A stretch of 64,000 bases of DNA from Mesorhizobium sp. YM1C-6-2 (GTDB lineage: Bacteria > Pseudomonadota > Alphaproteobacteria > Rhizobiales > Rhizobiaceae), in NCBI RefSeq assembly GCF_003666685.1, contig NZ_RCIZ01000004.1:1-64000 (forward strand). Reading direction: 5' to 3'. The position numbers were made by a program, and so were the translations under genes. Positions 55,621-64,000 of the stretch are shown here, in pieces (within the stretch, counting starts at the first letter, position 1; each line of letters opens with the position of its first letter). The notes beneath the pieces were generated by a model. It did not search any database. It worked only from the letters and a program-made list of their open reading frames with translations, and was not told where the DNA came from.

Positions 55621-56217
55621 TCAGTCCTTTGCCCTGGCGTCGCGCCGATCGTCAGCGATCAGCGCATAGAGATAGTGATCCTGCCAGCCCCCGTTGATCT
55701 TGAGGTAGGATCGCAACAGCCCTTCGCGTGTGAATCCGGCTTTTTCAAGCACACGGATCGACCTCTTGTTTCCGGGAATACAGGCAGCCTCGATCCGGTG
55801 CAACCGCATCGTTTCGAACGCGTGCCGCGCAAGCAGATCGAGCGCGTCGACCATGAAGCCCTTGCCGGCATGTCTTTCGCCGATCCAGTAGCCGATATGG
55901 CCGGATTTCGCGACGCCGTGGCGGATGTTGCCGAGCGTCACGCCGCCCAGCAGCTTGCCGGATTTCGTCTCGAAGATGAAATAGGCGATCGCGGTGCCGC
56001 GGTGGAAATCTTCGTGGTAGCGCCTCAGGCGATAGCGCCAGGCCGACTTCTCAAGCTCGTCGGGCGCCCAGGTCGGCTCCCAGGGCTCCAGGAAGGTGCG
56101 GCTCTCGCCACGCAGCTTCGCCCATTCGCGGTAGTCGCCCGAAACCGGCATCCTGAGCGTCACGCGACCGCCCTTCAGCGCCGGAGGGTCGCGCCGGAAG
56201 AACGGAAGCGCAAGCAT
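55621..56217 (-). CDS. GNAT N-acetyltransferase, RimJ/RimL type
   Basis: 198 residues. GHIGYWIGERHAGKGFMVDALDLLARHAFETMRLHRIEAACIPGNKRSIRVLEKAGFTREGLLRSYLKINGGW is the RimJ/RimL acetyl-CoA-binding pattern. It may acetylate a ribosomal protein N-terminus, or another amine. It is the third gene of the minus-strand run thrC, M16 protease, GNAT, GGDEF-EAL. Confidence 0.93.
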   Translation of the reverse strand: MLALPFFRRDPPALKGGRVTLRMPVSGDYREWAKLRGESRTFLEPWEPTWAPDELEKSAWRYRLRRYHEDFHRGTAIAYFIFETKSGKLLGGVTLGNIRHGVAKSGHIGYWIGERHAGKGFMVDALDLLARHAFETMRLHRIEAACIPGNKRSIRVLEKAGFTREGLLRSYLKINGGWQDHYLYALIADDRRDARAKD

Positions 56218-56232
56218 GTGGACGGGCCGCGA

Positions 56233-57525
56233 TCAGACCGCGCGCCGGCGCAGGCTCGTCTCTTGTCCGGGGAGGGCATCGCGGATCGCCTCGTAGGGGG
56301 CGAGCTTGCCGACCGGACCGACCGCCGCGATCGTCGGCGTGGTGGAGAAGAGGCGCGAGGCAAGGTCCCTGAGACGCTCGATCGTCAGGGCCGAAAGCCG
56401 CTCCATCAGCTCCTCCTTGGCGATCGGGCGGCCGAACAGGAGAAGCTGGCGGGCGATCTGCGAGGCGCGGCTGGAGGCGCTTTCACCCGACATGATGAGG
56501 CCCGCACGATACTGCGCGCGGGCCCTGTCGAGTTCGTCCTGTGCGATGTGTTCGCCGGCTTTCTGGAGTTCGTCCACGATGACCGGAATGAGCCTGGAAA
56601 TATCGCTTTGCCCGGTCGCCGAATGGACCCCGAAGATGCCGGTGTCCGAAAAGCCCCAGTGGAAGGCGTAGACCGAGTAGCAGAGGCCGCGTTTCTCGCG
56701 CACCTCCTGGAAGAGCCTCGACGACATGCCGCCGCCCATGATCATCGACAGCACCTGGCTGGCGTAGAAGTCGCGCACATGATAGGCGCGGCCCTCGAAG
56801 CCTAGGATGATCTGCGCGTCCATCAGGTCGCGGTTTTCGCGAAAATCTCCGCCGATATACTGGGCATAGGCGGGAACCAGGCTGTCCGACTTGCTGCGGA
56901 AGGAGCCCAACCGCTTCTCCACCTCGCGTACGAAGTCGTCGTGCTTCACGTCGCCTGCGGCGACGACGATCATCCGCTCGGCGCCGTACTGCCGGTTGAT
57001 GAAGTCGTGGATCTGCTTCGACGTGAAGGACTTCACCGTCTCCGGCGTGCCGAGGATCGAGCGGCCGATCGTCTGGTGCCGGTATGCCGTTTCGGTGAAC
57101 TTGTCGAAGACGATGTCGTCGGGCGTGTCGTGGGCGGCGCCGATCTCCTGCAGGATGACGTGCTGCTCGCGCTCCAGCTCGACGGGATCGAATTTGGACT
57201 CGGTCAGGATGTCGGCGAGGATATCGATGGCAAGCGGGACGTCGTCGGCAAGTACCCGCGCGTAATAGGACGTCGTTTCGACGCTGGTGGCGGCGTTGAT
57301 CTCGCCGCCGACATTCTCGATTTCCGAAGCGATCTGGAAGGCGCTGCGCCGCGACGTCCCCTTGAACGCCATGTGCTCCAGCAGATGCGCCATCCCATGC
57401 TCGTCGTCGCGTTCGTTTCGCGCGCCGGACTTGACCCAGACGCCTAATGCAACGGATTCGATGCTTGGAAGGGTTTCGGTTGCGACTGTCAGGCCGTTCG
57501 ACAGACGGCTTACCTCAACACCCAT
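56233..57525 (-). CDS. M16 family zinc peptidase (mitochondrial processing peptidase-like)
   Basis: 430 residues. The inverted zinc motif HLLEH (47-51) with the distal Glu in ELEREQHVILQEI is intact, and the second half keeps the inactive-domain features (GGGMSSRLFQEVREKRGLCYSVYAF). The length and single-chain form match the rhizobial M16B protease next to thrC. It starts at ATG 57525, 14 bases after the thrC stop; a longer in-frame stretch overlaps thrC and is not used. Confidence 0.95.
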   Translation of the reverse strand: MGVEVSRLSNGLTVATETLPSIESVALGVWVKSGARNERDDEHGMAHLLEHMAFKGTSRRSAFQIASEIENVGGEINAATSVETTSYYARVLADDVPLAIDILADILTESKFDPVELEREQHVILQEIGAAHDTPDDIVFDKFTETAYRHQTIGRSILGTPETVKSFTSKQIHDFINRQYGAERMIVVAAGDVKHDDFVREVEKRLGSFRSKSDSLVPAYAQYIGGDFRENRDLMDAQIILGFEGRAYHVRDFYASQVLSMIMGGGMSSRLFQEVREKRGLCYSVYAFHWGFSDTGIFGVHSATGQSDISRLIPVIVDELQKAGEHIAQDELDRARAQYRAGLIMSGESASSRASQIARQLLLFGRPIAKEELMERLSALTIERLRDLASRLFSTTPTIAAVGPVGKLAPYEAIRDALPGQETSLRRRAV

Positions 57526-57539
57526 ATAGACTAAACTCC

Positions 57540-58931
57540 CTAACGCGCCGCTCGTGCGCGACGGCTTATATAATCTTCCACCATTTTTAGGTCGGATGGA
57601 AGTACCGTGTATCTTTCCTCTGCGTCCATCATTCCCGCAAGCCATTCGGGCAAGGCCGGCCGGATGCCGGACGCGGCCTCCACGGCATCGGGGAACTTGG
57701 CCGGATGGGCCGTCGACAGCACGATCATCGGCGTTTCGCGCGACGCGGCCTGCCGGGCGACGTGGACTGCGGTCGCGGTATGCGGGTCGAGCAGATAGCC
57801 GTTGGCCTTCAACGTCGAGCGGATCGTGTCGGCGGCTTCGTCGACCGTCGTGCGGCCGGCGTCGAATTCGGCGCGGATGCGCGCCAGCGCCTGCGCCTCG
57901 ATCGAGAAGGCGCCCGACTGCTTCAGCCCGTCCATGTAGCGGCGCACCGCGCCCGCATCGCGTTCACCGGCTTCGAACAGCAAGCGCTCGAAGTTCGACG
58001 ACACCTGTATGTCCATCGACGGCGAGGTGGTCTCCACGACGCCCTTGGTCCGGTAGTCGCCTGTCGCCAGCGTCCTTGCCAGTATGTCGTTGTCGTTGGT
58101 GGCGATGACCAGCCGATCGATCGGCAGGCCCATGCGTTTCGCCGCGTAGCCGGCGAAGATGTCGCCGAAATTGCCGGTCGGCACAGTGAACGAAACCGCC
58201 CGGTCCGGACTGCCCAGCGAGAGCGCGGAGGAGAAATAATAGACGATCTGGGCCATGATGCGCGCCCAGTTGATCGAGTTCACGCCCGACAGCGCCACGC
58301 GGTCGCGGAAGCCGTGGTCGTTGAACATGTCCTTCACCAGGCCCTGGCAGTCGTCGAAATTGCCCTCGACGGCGAGCGCGTGCACGTTTTCGGCGGTCGG
58401 GGTCGTCATCTGCCGCTGCTGCACCGGCGACACCTTGCCGTGCGGGAAAAGGATGAAGATGTCGGTGCGGTCGCGCCCGGCGAAGGCCTCGATCGCGGCG
58501 CCGCCGGTATCGCCCGACGTCGCGCCGGCGATCGTCGCGCGCTGGCCCCGCTCGGCCAGCACATGGTCCATCAGCCGCGCCAGCAGTTGCATCGCCACGT
58601 CCTTGAAGGCCAGCGTCGGGCCATGGAAGAGTTCCAGCACGAAGCTGTTCGGTCCGAGCTGTACCATCGGGCAGACCGCGTCGTGCCGGAAGGTGGCGTA
58701 GGCTTCGCGAGCCAGCCGCTCGAAGACGGGGATTTCGCCGCCGAGGAAGGGCGTCAGCAGCCGGACGGCCAGTTCGGGATAGGTGAGCCCGCGCATCGCG
58801 CGGATTTCCGCGGCGCTGAACCGGGGCCAGTCCTGCGGGACGTAGAGCCCGCCGTCCCGCGCTAGCCCGGCAAGGACCGCGTCCGAGAATCCGAGGACCG
58901 GGGCTTCCCCGCGCGTGCTCACATATTTCAT
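57540..58931 (-). CDS. thrC: Threonine synthase
   Basis: The 463-residue PLP enzyme converts phosphohomoserine to threonine. MKYVSTRGEAPVLGFSDAVLAGLARDGGLYVP is the standard N-terminus, HGPTLAFKDVAMQLL carries the PLP lysine (K in FKD), GATSGDTGGAAIEAF binds phosphate and PTGNFGDIFAGYAAKRMG follows. This is the long fungal/proteobacterial form. Confidence 0.97.
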   Translation of the reverse strand: MKYVSTRGEAPVLGFSDAVLAGLARDGGLYVPQDWPRFSAAEIRAMRGLTYPELAVRLLTPFLGGEIPVFERLAREAYATFRHDAVCPMVQLGPNSFVLELFHGPTLAFKDVAMQLLARLMDHVLAERGQRATIAGATSGDTGGAAIEAFAGRDRTDIFILFPHGKVSPVQQRQMTTPTAENVHALAVEGNFDDCQGLVKDMFNDHGFRDRVALSGVNSINWARIMAQIVYYFSSALSLGSPDRAVSFTVPTGNFGDIFAGYAAKRMGLPIDRLVIATNDNDILARTLATGDYRTKGVVETTSPSMDIQVSSNFERLLFEAGERDAGAVRRYMDGLKQSGAFSIEAQALARIRAEFDAGRTTVDEAADTIRSTLKANGYLLDPHTATAVHVARQAASRETPMIVLSTAHPAKFPDAVEAASGIRPALPEWLAGMMDAEERYTVLPSDLKMVEDYISRRARAAR

Positions 58932-59055
58932 GCGTTTTTGTCCATTCTGCCTGCCGGTGAATACCGGCCGATCGTTAATTTCGCACTCAGGTCAGTCGCA
59001 TTTTTGCCCGGTGGTTGCTATAGAGCAGCCGCTTTGCGAGAGGGAAGTGGAGTTT

Positions 59056-59643
59056 ATGGCGTTTCGGTTCACTAGCGGTCGCTTTCTGACCGGTTTCGCG
59101 CTTGCCGGGTTCGTTCTTGCAGCCGCGGGCTGCCAGTCGGGCGACGGTGGCGGGGTGCTCGGGCTTGGCGGCGACAAGGAGAAGAAGCCGCAGGAAGGCA
59201 AGGTCCTGGCGAGCGAGCTGCTGGGCTATTGCCCGCAGGTGACGCTGAAGGAGGACACCGGCTACTTCAACCGTTACGCCAAGGGCGGCGAGGAAGACCC
59301 CGCCAAGCTTTCCTTCCAGGCGTCTATCTCCGAGGTGACGCGCAGCTGCAGCCGCGCCACCGGCATGCTGACCATGGACGTTGCGGCCGCCGGCCGCGTC
59401 GTGCCGGGTCCTGCCGGCGTCTCCGGGACGGTGACGTTGCCGATCCGGGTCGTCGTTCTTCAGGGCGGCGAGGTTATCTACTCGAAGCAGATCAATCACC
59501 AGGTCAATGTCAGCGGCAACCAGGTGCAGCAGTTCATCGTCAGCGATCCCAACGTCAGCGTGCCGATCCCCGCCGACAATACGCTGCAGGTCTTCGCCGG
59601 CTTTGACGCCGGTCCGCCGAAGAAGAAGCGGGACGAGGAGTAG
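59056..59643 (+). CDS. Lipoprotein of unknown function
   Basis: 195 residues. A hydrophobic signal ends in the lipobox VLAAAGCQSG (lipidated Cys26). The mature part has a linker with GGDKEKKPQEGK, then a beta-rich domain (LSFQASISEVTRSCSRATGMLTMDVAAAGRVV, VTLPIRVVVLQGGEVIYSKQINHQV, QQFIVSDPNVSVPIPADNTLQVFAGFD) and a charged PPKKKRDEE tail. I do not recognise a named function; similar lipoproteins are common next to thrC in rhizobia. It is divergent from thrC. Confidence 0.8.
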   Translation: MAFRFTSGRFLTGFALAGFVLAAAGCQSGDGGGVLGLGGDKEKKPQEGKVLASELLGYCPQVTLKEDTGYFNRYAKGGEEDPAKLSFQASISEVTRSCSRATGMLTMDVAAAGRVVPGPAGVSGTVTLPIRVVVLQGGEVIYSKQINHQVNVSGNQVQQFIVSDPNVSVPIPADNTLQVFAGFDAGPPKKKRDEE

Positions 59644-59648
59644 GACGC

Positions 59649-60335
59649 TCAGGCGTCCGACCACTCGGAAAGCGCGGCGATCACGCCGGGAAAGTCAGCC
59701 CAGCGCCTGATCACCGTTTCGGCGCCCGCCTCGGTCAGCACGTCGGCGTGCCCAGGATAGCTGTGGGCCGCGCCGGTGAAGCCGATGACGCGCATGCCTG
59801 CGAGTTTCGCCCCGGCTATGCCATGCACGGAATCCTCGATGGCGAAGGTGTTCGCCGGGTTGGCGCCGAGCGTGGTGGCGGCGTGCACGAAGACGTCGGG
59901 CGCCGGCTTGGGCTTGCCCGAAGGCGTCTCCAGCGACGAGAAGATGTGGCCGCTGAAGAACGGGCCGAGCCCGGTCTTCTCCGCCATGAAGCTGATCCGT
60001 TCCGAGCGCGAGTTGGAGCAGATGCAGCGCTTGGCCGTGACGGAGGCGACGGCCTCGCGCGCGCCCTCGATGATCCGCACCTCGTTGCGCAGGCGCTGGT
60101 CGACCAGTTCCTCCGCCTGGTCGATCAGCGAGACCTTGAAGGGGATGGAGGCAACTTCCTCGATCCTGAGCAGGATGTCCTTGAACGTCAGCCCCGCATA
60201 GAGCTCGGATAGCTCCTCGGCCGAGATCTCGTAGCCGGCGGCGGTGATCAGCTCCGCCTCGACGCGGGCGGCGATGATCTCGCTGTCGACGAGCGTGCCG
60301 TCGAAATCGAAGATGACGAGGTCTGGCTGGGGCAT
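59649..60335 (-). CDS. HAD-superfamily phosphatase (beta-phosphoglucomutase-like subfamily)
   Basis: 228 residues. VIFDFDGTLVDSE is HAD motif I with both Asp, CSNSRSERI is motif II, KPKPAPDVF motif III Lys, and AIEDSVHGIAGAKLAGM motif IV. The helical cap lies between motifs I and II. It resembles GPH/beta-PGM-like phosphatases; the substrate is unknown. Converges on the lipoprotein gene and diverges from ccrM. Confidence 0.92.
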   Translation of the reverse strand: MPQPDLVIFDFDGTLVDSEIIAARVEAELITAAGYEISAEELSELYAGLTFKDILLRIEEVASIPFKVSLIDQAEELVDQRLRNEVRIIEGAREAVASVTAKRCICSNSRSERISFMAEKTGLGPFFSGHIFSSLETPSGKPKPAPDVFVHAATTLGANPANTFAIEDSVHGIAGAKLAGMRVIGFTGAAHSYPGHADVLTEAGAETVIRRWADFPGVIAALSEWSDA

Positions 60336-60446
60336 GGTCGGGGAGGCACCGTTGGGGGAGGCGGGTTCAAGCGGCGCGCCTTACACCATGGCCGCCGGAA
60401 CCGCAAATTACGGCCCGAGTCTCTGCGCGGGCGCTTCATTAAATCT

Positions 60447-61639
<1,193 letters not shown>

Positions 61640-61657
61640 TCGGCCTCCGGCCCGTCT

Positions 61658-62269
61658 TCACCACCTGATGCCCAGTCGGCTGAGGTCGGCTTCCAGCGGC
61701 TCTACCCCGGTAAACAGCACCGCCTGCCAGCCGGCCGCCTTTGCGCCGTCGACATTCTTCTGGCTGTCGTCGATGAAGAGCGCCGCCGAAGGCTCGATGC
61801 CGAATGCCTTGACGTGGTGGTCGTAGATCGCGCGATCCGGCTTGATCGTCTTGATCTCCCCAGAAACCGTTACGCCGCGCGGCTTCTCCAGGAACGGAAA
61901 GCGCTGGCGTGCCTCGATGAACGTGTCCGCCGCCCAGTTGGTCAGCAGCGTCACGTCATGACCGGACTCGATCAGCCTTTCCATCAGCGCGACGCTGTCG
62001 TCATAGGCGTGCGGCACCATCTCGTGCCAGTGGCGGCGGAAGTTGCGGATGTTCTCCTCTTGATCGGGAAACAGCGGAATGATCTCCGCCTCCGCCTCTT
62101 CCCAGGTGCGTCCGCGGTCCTGCTCGATGTTCCAGGCCGAGGTGCAGACATTTTCGAAGAACCACTTCCGCTCCGCCGCGTCGGGGATCAGCCGGCTGAA
62201 AGGCAGGTCAGGATCGTAGTGCACCAGCACCTTGCCGATGTCGAACACGATGTGGCGGATTTCGGTCAT
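61658..62269 (-). CDS. HAD-superfamily hydrolase (YihX/epoxide-hydrolase N-terminal-like)
   Basis: 203 residues. Motif I is VFDIGKVLVHYDPD, with Gly where most HAD phosphatases have the second Asp, as in the haloacid-dehalogenase/YihX-like subgroup. Motif II TNWAADTF, motif III KTIKPDRAIY and motif IV LFIDDSQKNVDGAKAAGW are clear. A sugar-phosphate or small-phosphate phosphatase is likely. Eleven bases separate its start from the mutY stop, so they may be co-transcribed. Confidence 0.9.
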   Translation of the reverse strand: MTEIRHIVFDIGKVLVHYDPDLPFSRLIPDAAERKWFFENVCTSAWNIEQDRGRTWEEAEAEIIPLFPDQEENIRNFRRHWHEMVPHAYDDSVALMERLIESGHDVTLLTNWAADTFIEARQRFPFLEKPRGVTVSGEIKTIKPDRAIYDHHVKAFGIEPSAALFIDDSQKNVDGAKAAGWQAVLFTGVEPLEADLSRLGIRW

Positions 62270-62279
62270 GTTCTTCCCT

Positions 62280-63389
62280 TCAATGCCTGCGTTTCGTTGC
62301 GCCCGGAATGGCGGATTCGATGACTTTTTTCATGACTGTCGGCAGCGCCTCGTCATGCACGGCCGTGACCGGCGACCACCACCAGCCGTCCGGCGTCGGG
62401 ACGGCGCCGACCTCTGCCCGGTAGACGTCAAGCTCCAGCGAAAAATGCGTGAACACATGGCTGATGCTGCCGGCGCGTAGCCACTCGGCCGGGAAGGGGG
62501 CGCTGTCCGCGCCGGTGTCGCCGTCGATGCGGGCCGTCCAGCCGGTGGTCGGCACTTCGCTCATGCCGCCGAGCAGGCCCTTTTCGGGCCGCGTCCGCAA
62601 CAGGATCGCCCCGTCGTCCCGGATCGCCACATAGGCCGCGCCCCGCCTCAGCGGTTTTTCGGCCTTCGCGCCTTTCATCGGCAGCAGCTCGGGATCGCCG
62701 GAAAGGATGGCGCGGCAGTTTTCGCGCAGCGGGCACAGCATGCAGCGCGGCCGCTTCGGCGTGCAGACCGTCGCGCCGAGGTCCATCATCGCCTGGGCGA
62801 AGTCGCCCGGCCGCTCCGCCGGCACGATAGCCTCCAGAAAAACGCGTATCTCCGGCTTCGAATCCGGCAGCGGCGTGCGGATCTCGTATAGCCGCGACAT
62901 GACCCGTTCGACATTGCCGTCCATAACGGCCGCCGGCCGCCCGAACGCGATCGCGGCGATCGCAGCGGCCGTATAGGCGCCGACGCCGGGCAGCTCGCGC
63001 AGACCCGCCTCGCTGTCGGGAAACTTGCCGCCTTTCGCTGAGGCGACCAGATCGGCGCATTTCTTCAAATTGCGCGCCCGCGAATAATAGCCTAGGCCGG
63101 CCCAGGCCTTCATCACGTCCTCAGTTTCCGCAGCGGCAAGGTCCGTGACCTCAGGCCACTTTTCGAGGAATTTGCGGAAATAGGGTTTTACTGCCTCGAC
63201 CGTCGTCTGCTGCAGCATGATCTCCGACAGCCAGACGTGGTACGGGTCGGGCCTCGTCCCTTTGGCGAGCGCCGACGGAGCGACGCGCCACGGCAGGTCG
63301 CGATGGTGCGCGTCGTACCAGGCGAGAAGCCGGCCGGCCAAGCCGTCCTGCTCGAACTCTCCCTTGCGGGCTCTGCCGGTGAGTGCCAT
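62280..63389 (-). CDS. mutY: A/G-specific adenine DNA glycosylase
   Basis: 369 residues from ATG 63389. The helix-hairpin-helix glycosylase domain shows WLSEIMLQQTTVEAV (catalytic Glu), LPGVGAYTAAAIAAIAFGRPAAVMDGNVERV (catalytic Asp), then the iron-sulfur cysteines CTPKRPRCMLCPLRENC. A C-terminal NUDIX-like 8-oxoG recognition domain follows (residues about 240-360). It removes adenine mispaired with 8-oxoguanine. A longer in-frame stretch overlaps the divergent gene and is rejected. Confidence 0.96.
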   Translation of the reverse strand: MALTGRARKGEFEQDGLAGRLLAWYDAHHRDLPWRVAPSALAKGTRPDPYHVWLSEIMLQQTTVEAVKPYFRKFLEKWPEVTDLAAAETEDVMKAWAGLGYYSRARNLKKCADLVASAKGGKFPDSEAGLRELPGVGAYTAAAIAAIAFGRPAAVMDGNVERVMSRLYEIRTPLPDSKPEIRVFLEAIVPAERPGDFAQAMMDLGATVCTPKRPRCMLCPLRENCRAILSGDPELLPMKGAKAEKPLRRGAAYVAIRDDGAILLRTRPEKGLLGGMSEVPTTGWTARIDGDTGADSAPFPAEWLRAGSISHVFTHFSLELDVYRAEVGAVPTPDGWWWSPVTAVHDEALPTVMKKVIESAIPGATKRRH

Positions 63390-63494
63390 TGCTTCCGAAG
63401 CTGCCAAAGATTGGCTGACCGAGCAATTCCAGGAAAAGTCCGAACCGATTTTCCTGGAAGTTGCGACAAACGATAATCTGGGTGCAGAACGCGC

Positions 63495-64000
63495 ATGGCA
63501 GGAAAAAGGCATAACCGCAATGCCGTCGCCGTCAGTGACCTGGCGACGGAAATCCTCGATCCCGTGCTGCGCCGGCGCGCCGGCATCTCGATCGGGCTCG
63601 TCCAGTCATGGGAGGAGATCGTCGGTCCCCGGCTGGCGAAGAGTTCGCGTCCTGAAAAGATCCAGTGGCCACGCCGTTTGCATGACGACGATCCTTTCGA
63701 GCCGGCCGTCCTCGTGGTGGCTTGCGAGGGGGCTGCCGCGCTCCATCTCCAGCACGAAACCGGTGAGATCATCGGCCGCGTCAACGCTTTCCTCGGCTTT
63801 TCGGCGATCGGCCGCGTCAGGATCGTGCAGAAGCCGGTATCGCCGCCGTCCAGCGGGCCGAAGCCGACCCCTCGCGCGCTCTCGCAGGACGAAAAGACCC
63901 GCCTCTCCACGACCGTCGGCAAGATCGAGGACGACGGCCTCAGGGCCTCGCTGGAGCGCCTGGGCGCCACCATCGTCGGCATGCGCAAGCCGAAAAGCTG
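63495..64000 (+). CDS. DUF721 (DciA-like) protein, cut by the window edge
   Basis: At least 168 residues, reading MAGKRHNRNAVAVSDLATEILDP at the start, then LRRRAGISIGLVQSWEEIVGPRLAKSSRPEKIQW, VLVVACEGAAALHLQHETGEIIGRVNAFLGFSAIGRVRIVQKP: the DUF721/DciA pattern of helicase-loader-related proteins. The frame is open through base 63998 and the final two bases are TG, so the stop (TGA, TAG impossible here) may be the very next base and the gene may be complete within one base. It is divergent from mutY. Confidence 0.88.
   Translation, partial: MAGKRHNRNAVAVSDLATEILDPVLRRRAGISIGLVQSWEEIVGPRLAKSSRPEKIQWPRRLHDDDPFEPAVLVVACEGAAALHLQHETGEIIGRVNAFLGFSAIGRVRIVQKPVSPPSSGPKPTPRALSQDEKTRLSTTVGKIEDDGLRASLERLGATIVGMRKPKS

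Noticed and set aside
53381-55669. 762-residue open frame on the plus strand opposite the GGDEF-EAL gene
   Set aside because: Composition is that of a GC-rich antisense shadow (Arg, Asp, His, Glu rich), with no domain; the minus-strand protein explains the region fully.

Overview
This window is a GC-rich piece of an alphaproteobacterial chromosome, most likely from the Rhizobiales (Phyllobacteriaceae / Mesorhizobium-Aminobacter type). The evidence is the gene content and order: a coxBA-ctaB-ctaG-coxC-SURF1 block followed by ispH-thrB-rnhA, a CcrM-type GANTC methyltransferase, RibB with a cysteine-less RibA-like tail, DUF6101, DUF2277, DUF1344 and IalB-like proteins, and dispersed palindromic repeats typical of rhizobial intergenic regions. 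No rRNA, tRNA, CRISPR array, transposase or integrase gene was found.

Layout. 0-8 kb: threonylcarbamoyl-AMP synthase and an FAD-linked 2-hydroxyacid dehydrogenase (overlapping), a DUF6101 gene, ubiA, purD and a secreted GH25 muramidase-like protein. 8-15.3 kb: an acyl-CoA dehydrogenase and an enoyl-CoA hydratase behind an ACGT-palindrome operator, then a patchwork zone. In that zone a Tat-exported sulfite-oxidase-type molybdoenzyme and an unrecognised 160-residue gene are each followed by a broken second copy of the 3' end of the neighbouring housekeeping gene (echA-like; pdxH). 15.3-21.3 kb: a surface lipoprotein, a DnaJ-type co-chaperone, fabI, a phosphoglycerate-mutase-like phosphatase, DUF1344, aroC and ribB. 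21.3-25.6 kb: an MFS exporter and its divergent TetR regulator with three copies of one 15-bp palindrome between them, a membrane protein, a histone-deacetylase-like hydrolase and xseB. 25.6-30.2 kb: an accessory block between xseB and dxs (exported amidohydrolase plus outer-membrane barrel, DUF2277, Phd/VapC-type toxin-antitoxin, pirin). 30.2-36 kb: dxs, a small secreted protein, tlyA, an RlmD/RumA-like methyltransferase, a Xre/RES toxin-antitoxin pair and a VOC protein. 36-40.2 kb (minus strand): tldD-cobB-peptide-deformylase-like operon, a Fae-family protein and an IalB-like protein. 40.5-47.2 kb: the aa3 cytochrome oxidase cluster. 47.2-47.9 kb: a 740-bp gene-free stretch with a very strong hairpin. 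47.9-64 kb: ispH-thrB-rnhA, a peroxiredoxin, a DsbD N-terminal-like protein, YqgE, a minus-strand run thrC / M16 protease / GNAT / GGDEF-EAL, a lipoprotein, two HAD phosphatases, ccrM, mutY and a DUF721 gene that reaches the window edge.

Most of the window is conserved core metabolism: respiration, isoprenoids, riboflavin, chorismate, purines, threonine, fatty acids and RNA/protein modification. The points most worth a second look are the two independent 3'-end duplications around inserted genes (10.5-15.2 kb), the deformylase-like protein that has lost two of three metal ligands in an operon with a sirtuin and TldD, the Fae-like protein without the catalytic histidine, the triple TetR operator, and the long hairpin upstream of ispH. 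All calls come from reading the sequence by eye; no database search was run.
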